Assembly: GCA_023630585.1 (NCBI GenBank)
Contig: CM042553.1
Coordinates: 17,829,520-17,893,519 of the forward strand
Origin: Cranoglanis bouderius
Lineage: Eukaryota; Chordata; Actinopteri; Siluriformes; Cranoglanididae
Length of the DNA stretch: 64,000 bases
Reading direction: 5' to 3'
A program made the translations under genes and the position numbers. Each line of letters begins with the position of its first letter. Position 1 is the first letter of the stretch. Shown here one piece after another: positions 1 through 10,600 of this stretch. The notes under the pieces were generated by a model. The model had not been told where the DNA came from. It was given only the letters and a program-made list of their open reading frames with translations, and ran no database searches.

Positions 1-660
1 TTTTAAGTTTAAAGCTTTAACAGGGTTTCTGTGTGTGTGTTTTCTAGTGCATGTAATCTATCTGTGATTCTTTTATGTCTGTTGTGTGATAAAACAACTG
101 TTAACAGGACAGATATCTGAGGTGATGCACCAGAGCCATAGCACTTTTGTTAATGTTGAATGTCAACTATTAAGGGGAACTGTCATTTTTAATAATTAAT
201 ATTATTACACATTGAAATGACAATGTGCTTTTTGGAAAACAGCTTTTGTTGCAGGTAGTTTAAGGTTTTGTTGGTCATGCTTTTTTACCTGTCAAACTGT
301 GTTTCTGAAAAAATATCAAAATATTCAACTAATAAATTCTGACGAAAATGTTTAATGTCTAATTTATTGCTTCCTCTGGGGTTTTCAGTAACACGCAATT
401 TGCTAATGAATTGCTAATATTCTACACTGTATAATAAATGATTGAGACATAAATGTCTGTGATGCATTAAACAAAAGATGCTGCAGTTTTTGTAGTTCAA
501 TAAAAAGACAAATACTTTTTTTTTTTTTTTTTTACTTACGCCAAATGTAGTCAATCAGCCAATATACAGTATGGTTTTGTGGAAGTATATTAACAGAGAA
601 AGTATATTTTAGGATTTTGGGTGAGATAGATTTCAATTATTACAAGTTGAAATAAGAAGG
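1..660. other. Gene-free AT-rich stretch
   Basis: I see no conserved coding sequence on either strand. The stretch is AT-rich, with a T run near 517-533 and short AT-rich stretches. It lies downstream of mrps24 and could be ordinary intergenic DNA or the far end of a gene outside the window. Confidence 0.5.
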
Positions 661-679
661 TGATGTGAAACATATCATG

Positions 680-1690
680 GTATATAAGGAGCCTCCAAAA
701 AAGGCCTAGTCCTTCAAGAGCAAGGATGGGTCGAGACTCACCAATCTGCCAACAGATGCGTCAGCGAATTAATCCAACACTTTGAGAACAGCATTCCCCA
801 AAGACAAATCGGTAGGATTTTGGGGATTTCACCTTCTTCAGGGCACAATATAATTAAAAGATTCAAGGAATCCGGTGATCTCCGATCCCTCAGATGTCAC
901 TGTCTTAAAAGCCGTCATAAGTCTGTAATGGAGATCCTGACATGGGCTTGGGAATACTTTGGTAAACCTTTGTCAGTCAACACCATTCACCGCTGCATCC
1001 ACAGATGCAAGTTAAGGCTTTACTATGCAAAGCTGAAACCATACATCAACACTGTCCAGAAGCTCCACCGACTTCTCTGGGCTCGGTCTCATCTGAGATG
1101 GACAGCAGCACAGTGGAATCGTGTTTTGTGGTCCGACGAGTCGACATTTCAAATAGTTTTTGGACAAAACAGCCGTCGTGTTCTCCGGGCCAAAGAGGAA
1201 AAGGACCATCCAAGCTGTTATCAGCGTCAGGTCCAAAAGCCAGCGTCTGTCATGGTATGGGGGAGTGTCAGTGCCCATGGCATGGGTAACTTGCACATCT
1301 GTGAGGGCACCATTAATGCAGAAAGATATGCACACATTTTGGAGCAACATATGCTGCCACCCAGAGCAGGACAACACCAAACCACATTCTGCCCGGATGG
1401 TTGCATAAGCAGAGAGTGCGGGTGCTAGCATGGCCTGCCTGCAGTCCTGACCTGTCTCTGAGAATGTGTGGCGCATTATGAAACGCAAAATAAGGCAACG
1501 AAGTACAGTTGCGCAGCTGAAGAAATGCATAATGGATGAATGGGGGAAAATTCCGCCTGCTAAACTTATCCAACTGGTGTCTTCAGTGTCCAAACGCTTA
1601 ATAAGTGTTATTAAAAGAAAAGGTGATGTTGCACAGTGGTAAACAGTGGCCTGTCCCAACTTTTTTGGAGTGTGTTGCAGTGTGTTTACA
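680..1690 (+). mobile_element. Decayed Tc1-like transposon
   Basis: The plus strand reads as a broken Tc1/mariner transposase. A helix-turn-helix region (around KRFKESGD) is followed by an HRCIHRCKLR segment and the WSDES motif with the second catalytic aspartate, near 1128-1142. VMVWGSVSAHGMG follows. After that the frame is lost: the stretch that normally carries the third catalytic residue is deleted or frameshifted near 1360-1470. The 3' part near 1645-1680 has the 'gtcccaacttttttggag' signature seen at the ends of one fish Tc1 family. It cannot encode an active enzyme. Outer inverted repeats were not identified with confidence. Confidence 0.75.
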
Positions 1691-1789
1691 AATGCCAATA
1701 AGTCTGAGACAAGTCCAAGTCAGTACAAAAAATGTCTCAAGATCAGACTCAGAGTCCTACAGCTGTAAAATGGGCATGACACTGAACCC

Positions 1790-2305
1790 CAAACTTAAGT
1801 ATTCACCCCTCTGTGTCCCTGGGTCCCAAATTTACCTGCAAGTCTTCTCTTATCAGCTTTGCACATCTGGATCTTGATATGTTTGCTCATTCCTCTCAAC
1901 TCTGTCAGATTGGATGGAGACTGTCTGTGAAAAAGCAATTTTCAAGTCTTTGTACTGATTCGCAATCAGACTGAGGTCTGGGCTTTGACTGGCCAATTTC
2001 AACACACTGAGGTTTTTGGATTTTGAACCACTCCAGTGTAGCTTGCTTAGGCAGAATGCTCAGTGTCGATGTCCTGTTGGAAGGTGTATCTCTGTCCCAG
2101 TCTCGTGTATTTATACTGAGATATTGATATTGATTGAGATTTTGATATTGATTGAGATATTGATCCCCACCACTTCAGGATTATAGGCTATTTTGTGTAG
2201 ATTCACATATGATCCCAATCAAGTCCATTTCAGTTCCAGGTTGCAACATTACAAAATGTGGAAGAGTTCAATGGATTGAATACTTATGCAAGGAACTGTA
2301 TTATT
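1790..2305 (-). mobile_element. Tc1-like remnant
   Basis: Read on the minus strand, this resembles the central and N-terminal part of another fish Tc1 family. The plus strand contains 'ctttgactggccaatttc' and 'gtcctgttggaaggtg', which are reverse complements of the usual DL.PIE-to-QQDND coding region. It also has 'gaatacttatgcaaggaac' near the right end, typical of the termini of this family. No open frame survives. It is a separate insertion from the element at 680-1690. Confidence 0.5.
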
Positions 2306-2574
2306 ATTATTATTTTTTCCCAATCTTTGCATGTCATTCTTTGTTTCTCTTTCTGTGTGGTACATTTCCACATGCCACACCTGATATTTAGCACAGCAAT
2401 TTATGAACTGATAAAATTCTAGCAACATTTTTTTTTTTTTACAAAAATGTACCAGTTCTCAAAATACTGATTGTTGTGTTTCCTTTATTCTCATTTTCAA
2501 TTGAGCTGTTGTATCCTGAAGCTCGTCATAACAGATATACATGACAACACGGAGGCAAGTAATAGCATGGAAAT

Positions 2575-2580
2575 TTTATT
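2575..2580 (-). terminator. mrps24: mrps24 polyadenylation signal
   Basis: AATAAA on the minus strand (TTTATT on plus), about 95 nt past the mrps24 stop codon. This gives a short 3' UTR, as is usual for ribosomal-protein-type genes. The call rests on position and motif only. Confidence 0.6.
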
Positions 2581-2673
2581 TTTTTTTATTATTACATACA
2601 TTACATTCACATGATATTTAGTTTTATACCAATGAGTATTAATTACTGCTATTCCAATTCTCCCTCCAGGGTC

Positions 2674-5600
2674 TTAGAGATACTTGTAGACAGTTTTATC
2701 TTCCAGTGTCTGTATCTCCATCTTTACAGCACATTTGTAGAAGTGTGAGAGCAGCTCCTCTGTGTAGCCAATAAGGAAATAATATTTGTTAGGCTGGAGT
2801 TTCTGCAGCATCAGAGCACAGATGACCAGCATGTTGCCTCTGCGCTTGATAACCAGTTCATTAGCAAGACATCCATGAAACGTGCCAAAGATGAAACGGC
2901 GGATGAACATGTCTTCTACAGTCCGCTCTGCAGCACCTCCTTCTCCCTGGAGATTACCTACGGGAGGACAGAGTGTTTAAAAAAAAAAATTGGGGTAAAA
3001 AAAAAAAAAAAAAAAAGAAAAAAGGTAGCACTAAAGCTCATTAGAATTAGCATGAGAAAAAAAAAAAAAATCGGTTCTTAGGTGATTTCATACCCATTAG
3101 TCCGTTTGCGGAGTCTGAATCAGGGCAAAATTGATACACTTGGTTCGCTATTTCGTTTGGTTAATTTTTCACACCATACATAATTAAAGGGAAAGAAAAA
3201 TCTGGGGGGCGTGCAGGTCTGAAAATGTACTTGTAAAACTCTTTTATTCATTAGTCAGAAATATGGTGATGGAAAAAACCTTTGTACATTGAGTCATGAT
3301 CCTCTCAAACAATTCTGCACAGATACACAAATCATCGTAATCTGACTCACACAGACTTATTTAAATTTGTAGATTTAAAATACAATATCAAACTGATCCG
3401 GGTATATAAACATGTGATTTCATCTGTTTATAATGATGTGTGTCATGTGTTTGTTCTTGTGCTTATTGTGCCATCAGTAACTTCTCCTTCCTGTTTCTAG
3501 GAGAATCCGCATCATACTCTCAAGGGCTATATTATTTCGTTTATCTACTGAAGCACAACGAGCAGAACACAGTGCTGTCAAGCAAGTTCTATGTACTAAC
3601 AGGATTCAGCATACATTTAGTAAAAAGTGACTGTATGACTGACAGCATGTGTCTATTAGTAAATCTTTCTTTTCTTCATCCTCACACTGCAGATACCTAC
3701 TTGCGTTATGTAAATAATATGCACATCCATGACATGAAATCCAGAACTGAAACCAGGCCTGACTGAAGAACTGTGACTTACTTGTGTGTTGTGAGAGCCA
3801 TCCCTTCCTATGAGCTATGTGGTGCGGGTGCAGGGCCTGTTCATACGTCACTGGCCTGTCACCTTTACCCACCCGAACGCGGGCTGCACGGTTCTGCAAA
3901 TTCAGAAAAACACGGCTCGGTTAAGCAGAAGCTCGGTATCAGGATTTGGACACTGACTCACACTGAGCAACAGATACTCTGAAACCTTTGTGACAAAAAA
4001 AAAAAAAGTCACATTGTTACAGTACATACTATTTAGACAGTTTAAAACCGTAGCAACGGAATCTTTTACTACAGCAACAAGAAATAACGGTTATATTTTG
4101 TCTTCCAGGTAAGGCAAAATCACAATATACAGTCAAGAATTATTGGCACCTTTCAAATAATCTGACTAAACATTGATCGTATAAAATAAACATCGATTCA
4201 AACTTTCCACTCCAACAAATGTTCTTCAAAGCACCAAAACAATTCTCATATGATTTTTTTTTTGTTAAACAATGGTTAAAAAAAAAAAAAAAAACACCTC
4301 GAAAGGATATTTAATATACGTGCAAATAATTATTCCACTTGTGTGCTAGAATCTGAATTTAGAATTTGAACATCTCAGTTCCAGCCTTTAACCAAATATG
4401 AGTTTGCACACGTACAATCCTGTTATCAGTCGCTAAATAGGAAAGAACTTCTAGCTCAAAAGACGATGATTTTTGAGCTACACAAATCAGGAGATGGAAA
4501 TATAAATACACAAAAGAATTAAAAATAAAATTAAGCACAATCAGGGTCATAATAGAGAAGGTTAAACCTTTGCCTGGAATTGGATTGATGTGCATACTAC
4601 CGACAACCAGTGCTGATGCTTCGGTGGTGTCTTGTGAAGACCGATGGCATCATGAATTCTGTTAAATTCCAAGATCTACAGTTCTGTGAAAAGGTTTTAG
4701 GCACCCTATTATTTTTAGTACAAACTTTGTTATAGATATTTTATTTTATGTCTTCTACATTATCAAGTCAGTACAAAAAACATTTTAGATTCCCAAACAT
4801 TAGTTTTCTAGCCCAAAAATTAAATGTTACAGAAAAATGTTTGTATGTCATTAAAGAACGCAGCATATTACATAAGAGACACTTTTCAGACAAAAAAACA
4901 CAATGAAGGCTGCTGGGTTTCGCTGCAAAAATAAGAAGCGAGTGCGAAAGTCAAAGTGTCCAGAAGAACTGTGTCTGGTTCTGCAAGATGCTCAATAAAA
5001 CTTTTATTTTTATGTTTCTGTCACACTAAATATTGACTTTGTTTCATACTGTTTACTGCTCTTTACAGTACTTTTTTTTTTTTTTTAATGTAGAAACATT
5101 TAATTCCATTAATTTGAAGGCTCTTTACAGCATTTCCTTGCATGTGCCTAAAACTTTTGCACAGTACTGTAGCACAAAACCTGGTTGCCTCTGCCAGGAA
5201 GGTACAACTTGGCTACAGATTACCTTTGGTGCTTGGACCCCTAATAACACTCAACCCTACTGAAACTCATGCTCTGAATGAAAGAGGGTGTCCAAATGTG
5301 CAAACCTAAGAACATAAAGAACTCGTTCTGCATGGAGAAATGTCTAAGACCTTCTGAAAGAATGTTCAAACCTGTTAAGACATTACAGGAAGATGATGTA
5401 ATTCTCTCCAGAGAAAGCTTCATAAGTGATTAATTGCAGGGGTGCCAATAATTTTGAAAACAGACAGACATGGCACCTCTGAAGAAAAAGACGTTGCGTT
5501 AATAAAACTTTAGCATCCACATATGTTTTCGTTTAGACTTGAAGTAGAAATGTTTCATATTATTGTTGCTCGTTTTCTAAATGGGTGCCAATAATAATGG

Positions 5601-6124
5601 AGTTATGTCATAAATGTGACAGCTTTACCCACCTTATAGCAAACTGCACTGGTGTTTATGCTCCTTGATCCAGCGATGAGACAAGCTGCAGAATTCAGTT
5701 GGCTACAAGCAATCTAAACATTTATAAATATGTACAAAATATTTATTCACATGAAATAATTATGTGCAATATCAAGCTTGAATAAATAGCGGCTTGGTAA
5801 CACACCGGCTGTATCCCAAATGACTCCACAATGATGCTAAAGTGCACTACATAGAGTGTAAAAACGCATTGCTTCCTAATAACATGTAGTGCACTTGTAT
5901 AGAGCATAGAGAGACATTTAGGACACAACCCCGCTCACCAGGCTACACGTTTTCATTTCAGTTCAGAGTTAAAAGGAGAAACACAAAGTGTCACACATTA
6001 ACATTAGATTAAAAACCGTTTTTAAAGAAATCGTTAAACACAAAATGTAATTAATAACCAGACTACAAAATGAAAGCTTGCTTACAGATAATATTCTCCC
6101 CTGTCTGCTCAAGGACGCCGCCAT
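2674..6124 (-). CDS. mrps24: Mitochondrial small ribosomal subunit protein uS3m (MRPS24), complete
   Basis: Structural protein of the small subunit of the mitochondrial ribosome. It is nuclear-encoded and imported into the matrix. Four minus-strand exons join in frame: 6086-6124 (start MAASLSRQG), 5633-5713, 3782-3893 and 2674-2957 (ending VYKYL, stop). Together they give 516 bp, 171 aa; human MRPS24 is 167 aa. Family-specific blocks are NRAARVRVGKGDRPVTYEQA, HIAHRKGWLS, AAERTVEDMF, FGTFHGCLANELVIKRRGN and KYYFLIGYTEELLSHFYKC. Exons 1-2 form a basic, Ser/Ala-rich N-terminus that fits a mitochondrial presequence. All introns are GT-AG. For exon 2 I chose the acceptor at 5714-5716, because the alternative at 5703-5705 breaks phase with exon 1. 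Intron 2 holds nested transposons. The gene is divergent from nudcd3. Exons 1 and 2 are the least certain part, since the N-terminus is poorly conserved. Confidence 0.93.
4128..5605 (+). mobile_element. Old Tc1-like transposon in mrps24 intron 2
   Basis: The left end has 'tacagtcaagaattattggc' and the right end has 'gggtgccaataataatgg', typical termini of a fish Tc1 family. Remnants of the plus-strand transposase are visible: 'atcatgaattctgttaa' near 4650 and 'caaaacctggttgcctctgc' near 5176, the region that codes for the M-N-S/AQNLVASA block. The coding part is interrupted by the smaller element at 4676-5172 and is otherwise eroded. The boundaries are good to a few bases on the left and approximate on the right. 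Confidence 0.65.
4676..5172. mobile_element. Non-autonomous Tc1/mariner-type element nested in an older Tc1
   Basis: The 29-base terminal inverted repeats start CTACAGTTCTGTG on the left and, read in reverse, CTACAGTACTGTG on the right. They agree at about 25 of 29 positions and share the inner GTTTTAGGCAC. The element is roughly 497 bp and no transposase frame is visible. It splits the coding part of the surrounding Tc1 (4128-5605): the host motif runs up to 'ccaagat' on the left and continues at 'cacaaaacctggttgcc' on the right. The same terminus family occurs at 11039-11934. Confidence 0.7.
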
Positions 6125-6180
6125 TTTGTTTTCGTTTACATTTCCGTATTGACTCGCGTTCTTTCTGAGTGCGGCTGGGC

Positions 6181-6360
6181 AAATAAGCTAATTACTGACA
6201 CCTATCGGTCAAATAAGCTCATTACTGCCACGTACGGGTCAAATAAGCTCATTATTGCCACCTACCGGTCAAATAAGCTCATTACTGCTACCGACCAGGC
6301 AAATAAGCTCATTATTGCCACCTACCGGTCAAATAAGCTCACTACTGCCACCTATCGGAT
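6181..6360. repeat. Six-copy 30-bp tandem repeat at the mrps24 promoter
   Basis: Six consecutive units with an exact 30-bp period begin at 6181, 6211, 6241, 6271, 6301 and 6331. Each unit opens with 'aaataagct' and most contain 'gccacctaccggtc' or a close variant. The array ends 57 bp upstream of the mrps24 start codon, so it lies in or next to the promoter/5' UTR. The units differ by a few substitutions but by no indels. Confidence 0.9.
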
Positions 6361-6759
6361 TGTACAGAAATGCAAAATTCACAAATGCTCCCCCAAACCC
6401 CCCAAAAATCAGTCAATTTCTTTAGCCATTTTACCCTTTATCCTGTGCTTTTTAGTCCATAAAGCATTATTTTCTTTTTAACTATTTCACATCAAGGCAT
6501 TTAAAATTATTGAACATTTTCTTAAGAACAGCCATTTTGTCCACACCATCAATCAACGGATTGTTGAGAAACATTACAAACCTCATGCAAGCTGTACTCC
6601 ATATTTTATACTAAATTGCCAGAGTCAATTTACAAGCTACATCTCCCCTGGCCATTTTATCAGCGACACCTACAACAAAAGTGCACACTGTAGGTATACA
6701 ACTACAAACTGTAGCTCTTCTGAGACACCTGATAAAGAAAAAGAAGAGAAAAAAGAGAG

Positions 6760-7015
6760 GTCGGTGAAAGAATGACTCTTTATGGCTGCTATAACAAGTG
6801 ATAACAGGAACTAACTTGTCTCACAGACGTTCCACAACATTAACTGTAACTACAAACGGTTAAAAAGTACACCCTGTCGTTAATTTGTCAATTTAAAATC
6901 ACAGTTGTTGACAAATCGGTGTGGTATAAGAGGAATACAACACTTCGGGACATGCTGTTATAAGAAAAATAATCACCACCTTTTTGACCTTTTTGTTTCC
7001 CTATAACAACACATC
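6760..7015 (-). repeat. Dispersed repeat F1, inverted copy
   Basis: Contains 'gctataacaagtgataacag', the reverse complement of a segment near 8185-8215, followed by 'gtggtataagaggaatacaa' and 'cacttcgggacatgctgtta'. These belong to a repeat that also occurs, more or less complete, at 8130-8500, 28800-29230 and 50250-50780. It is probably a non-autonomous DNA transposon. Its class was not established. Confidence 0.45.
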
Positions 7016-7019
7016 ATGT

Positions 7020-7660
7020 TATATTCCCCCTCCCCTTTAAATCATATGGCTCAAACTTTGATATCAGCATCTCCACACATATGGGTGTTATCCCTGCTGA
7101 AGAAAAAACAAACAAACAAACAAACAAACAAAAAAAACCTAATCGAATCCATCACAGCAATTCTAATGGTTTCCACTATAAACACCATTACAAACCATTA
7201 GCTAACCATTAAAACCATTATCATTACCAGTCCTTAATGATATCCACCAGACATAACGTCACTATTATGAGGCAACAAATTACCCACAGTTTCCATTAAA
7301 ACCATTACAATTCCCATTATAACCATTAAAACAATTACAAATTCTATGAAGGTTTCTACTGTTTGTTGTTTGTTTTTTTTCCACCACAGAGATGACATAA
7401 ACAGCTGTGTTCATAATTAAAAGTGACCGTTTAATTTAGGAGACTTTTATTTTGTTTTGGTGAAACCGGAAGTATTCGGTAACCCCGTGTCCTCCTGATG
7501 GTCTCGTATTTTCCATGAGCTTGTCAGTGTGTTGTTGTTTTGTCTCAGTACACAAAACGCGTCACAGCGTTAATTTAGGACTTGCTTTCTTATTTAAAAA
7601 AATAAATAAATAAATAATATATATATTTATATATTTGTTGGTTAGTGAAGTTTTTCTGGA
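7020..7660. other. nudcd3 upstream region with CCATTA-rich simple repeat
   Basis: 7110-7133 is an (AAAC)n run. 7165-7345 is a degenerate array of 'ccatta' units (aaccattaaaaccattacaa type). After 7400 the sequence becomes unique and leads to the nudcd3 start, so the promoter and 5' UTR should lie in about 7400-7662. I see no clear TATA box in a usable position, although an AT-rich tract runs 7595-7635. Confidence 0.5.
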
Positions 7661-7662
7661 CA

Positions 7663-10600
7663 ATGTCTTCGCCGTTGGAAATGACAGAGTTGTACGACAA
7701 CGCGTTGTTGGGAATCTTGCAGCATGTTGGAAACATACAGAATTTTCTGCAGATATATTTCGGCTTTCTGTACAGGAAAACAGACTTTTATCGCCTTCTG
7801 ACCAGCCCAAATGACAAAATGGGCTTCCCGCCTGGAGTGGCAGAAAAAATGGTCCTAAAGGTAAAATTCCTGGCTCTAAGAAGCTGGTTTTAGCTTCGCA
7901 CAGAATAACTTTTCTGCTTTGTTTATCGTCACCTGTCATGGGAGATCAGCTCACAGAGTTTATTCATATTTCATACAACAAACATCTCTTACAAACCCAA
8001 TAGGTGAATGAGTTTGGTTAGTCTAGTCTGTTGCTGATGTTTCTTTGATTCAGTAAGGAATAAAACATGATGGCTGCTTTCTGTTTCCTTCCTCTTATAC
8101 CACAGACACTTTGTTACTGAACGAGTCATAGCTTTTATCTGTTTAAAATGTCGTCCAGGGTCTGCGTAACAAGTTAGTACCAGTTATCACTTACTTTACA
8201 GCAGCTATAAAGAATTGTTCCCTTACCAGCCTCTGTTTTTTTTTTCTCACCTGAAGACAACAAAATGCTGCTTGTCATGTTACCAAAAAACAAACAAACA
8301 AACAAAATAAACACCCCGAAGTCTTGTGTCTTGAAGACTTTCTCCTGGTTGAAAACTTACTGACACTGGAGACTCCTTCCATGAAACATCTCCTTACAGA
8401 ACGTTTCACCACATTACTGTGAGAGTTGTTTTAGATTTGAGAATTCATCAGCGCTGTGGTACTCTGTATGTAATGACATTTAATTTGCCATTCGTCTTGT
8501 TTTTAATGAGCGATGATCAGAATGATCTCTGTTAGTTAGAGACCTAATAAAATTAGCCTAAAATAGCGTATTTGGTTGCAAATTCCTTCCTGTCACTTCC
8601 AGGTCCCTCTTGTTGTTGTTGTGGCTGTTTTACTGAATGTATATAAATGTAAAAGCTCCCTCTTTCACCCACTTCTCCAGACCTTTAAGTTGTTCGAGAA
8701 GCTGGCAGCGCAGGACAGAGAGAGGGCGATGAAGCTGGCCGAAGAAGCCCGAGCTGTTCCCGCTGTAGTGGAGGAAATCGAAGTTCAATCACAGCCAGAA
8801 ACTGCAGGACCTCCAGAACCCGTGCAGGAATCCACGTGCGCTGAAGCTTCGTCCACAGAGCCAGCACCTGCAGGGGCAGTGTCTGCAGATGGAAATGAAG
8901 CCAAAGTGCAGCCTGCAGAGAGCGAACAACCAACAGCAGTGCCCGCGTCTGCGTTAGCAGCGCCTGCGGCATCTGCGTCTGCGGCGACTGCACCTGCACC
9001 AGCGGCTGGTTCGGATTCTTCTGAAGCTGCGCCGTAAGTGTTTTGTCTGTCTGTCAGGACTCTCAGGGATGTCTGTTGTAACACCTCGTGATCCAATTCC
9101 ATTGCTGTTTCCATTGCCAAGTATCGTAACTATGTATTTGGTAAGGCTACCAAATTGAGATGTTTGTGCCGAGTGGTCAAACGCAATCATGAAAACCCTA
9201 ATCCCAAACTGTGGACTACTATTTACCAGTTATTTCACTTATCGGTGTACTATTTAGAACAGTAGTAAGTAGTTAGTAATCTAGGTAGATACAAATATCT
9301 GGACCAGACCGCAAGGAATTGCAATTTTTAGAAGTGTCTGATAACATTCCCATTGAGTAGAATAGAAAACCCAGAAAGTTCTACTCGCTCAGCAGCTTTA
9401 TGTCTTTTCACATGAAACAAATTGTAACTCAGATCTTAAAGCTCATCTATGTGTGGGAGACACAACTCAAGATAACAACTCAATGCAGAGATACAACGCA
9501 GAGAACAACAACTACATTTAGAAGGACTATTAGGTGATGGATAACGGATACGACCAGGGTATAGATATCCAGTGCTGTGCAAAAGTGTTTTTTTCTGTTT
9601 TTGTGTATATCTCATACTAAATTGTTTCAGAAATGAAAATAAAATCTAAGATAAAACAAAGGCAACCCGAGTAAACACAAAATATAGTTTTTAAATGATA
9701 ATGTTATTTATTGAAGCAAAAACATTATCCAATACCAACTGGGCCTGTGTGAACACATAATTCCACAAAAAGAACATCACACCTAGCATGGTGGTATGGT
9801 GGTGGCAGTGTGATGGTGTGGGGATGCTTTGCTGCTTCAGGGCTTGGGCAGCTTGCAATAATTGAGGGAAACATGAATTCTGCTCTCTACCAGAAAGTCC
9901 TAAAGGAGCATGTTTGGTCTTCAGTCCATAATTTGAGACTCAAGCGCAACTGGATTATGCAGCAAGACAATGATCCAAAGCATAGGAGTAAATCCTAGTC
10001 CTAGAAGTAAGTGAAAGACTGATCTCCAGTTATCGGAAGCATTTGGTTGCAGTTATTGCTGCTAAAGGTGGCACAACCAGATTTTAAGTTTAAGCGGGCT
10101 GTTAGTTTTTCACATTGGTGATAGTTGTTGGATAACTGTATTGTGGGTTTACTCAGGTTCCCTTCGTTTTACGTTGTATTTTGTTTGACGATCTAAAACT
10201 ATTTAATATGAGATGTACACAAAAACAGAAAGCGGGGGGAGGATGGGGGCAAATACTTTTTCACAGCACTGTACTAATCATGCTGTAATGCTGTACTGCA
10301 TTGTCTGATGGAGGACAAGACAAGAAAGACAGAGTAATTTTGTCTGCAACAATGACAAAATACACAGTACAGTGTACTAACTAATTGAGTATCAGGTTGT
10401 TAAGAGCGTAATGTGTGTGGTGGCCTTGGAAAACCCTTCACATGGTGAAATGTCGATATTTTCTACTATGCAAAGGTTTGAAATCTACCGGCTTTCCATT
10501 TTTTCCCTCTTATTTGGACATATCCCAATTAACGGTAAAGTTCTAGCATTTTAAAATCTGGTTATCCTCAAATGTGAAAAGTGAAAAAAATGCATTTAAG

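Noticed and set aside
820..1428. 202-codon frame as an intact transposase gene
   Set aside because: It is shorter than a Tc1 transposase, and the third catalytic region is deleted or frameshifted.
5703..5705. Alternative acceptor for mrps24 exon 2
   Set aside because: It would give a 70-bp exon out of phase with exon 1. The acceptor at 5714-5716 gives 81 bp in phase.
6181..6360. Regular 30-bp repeats looking like a CRISPR array
   Set aside because: The units are contiguous without distinct spacers, and the genome is a vertebrate. It is a tandem repeat.
7645..7662. Possible longer N-terminus of nudcd3 (MKFFWTM)
   Set aside because: It needs a GTG start. The conserved family sequence begins right after the ATG at 7663.
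8685..9190. Three overlapping minus-strand open frames across nudcd3 exon 2
   Set aside because: They are shadows of the Ala/Pro/Glu-rich coding exon on the plus strand and carry no family motif.
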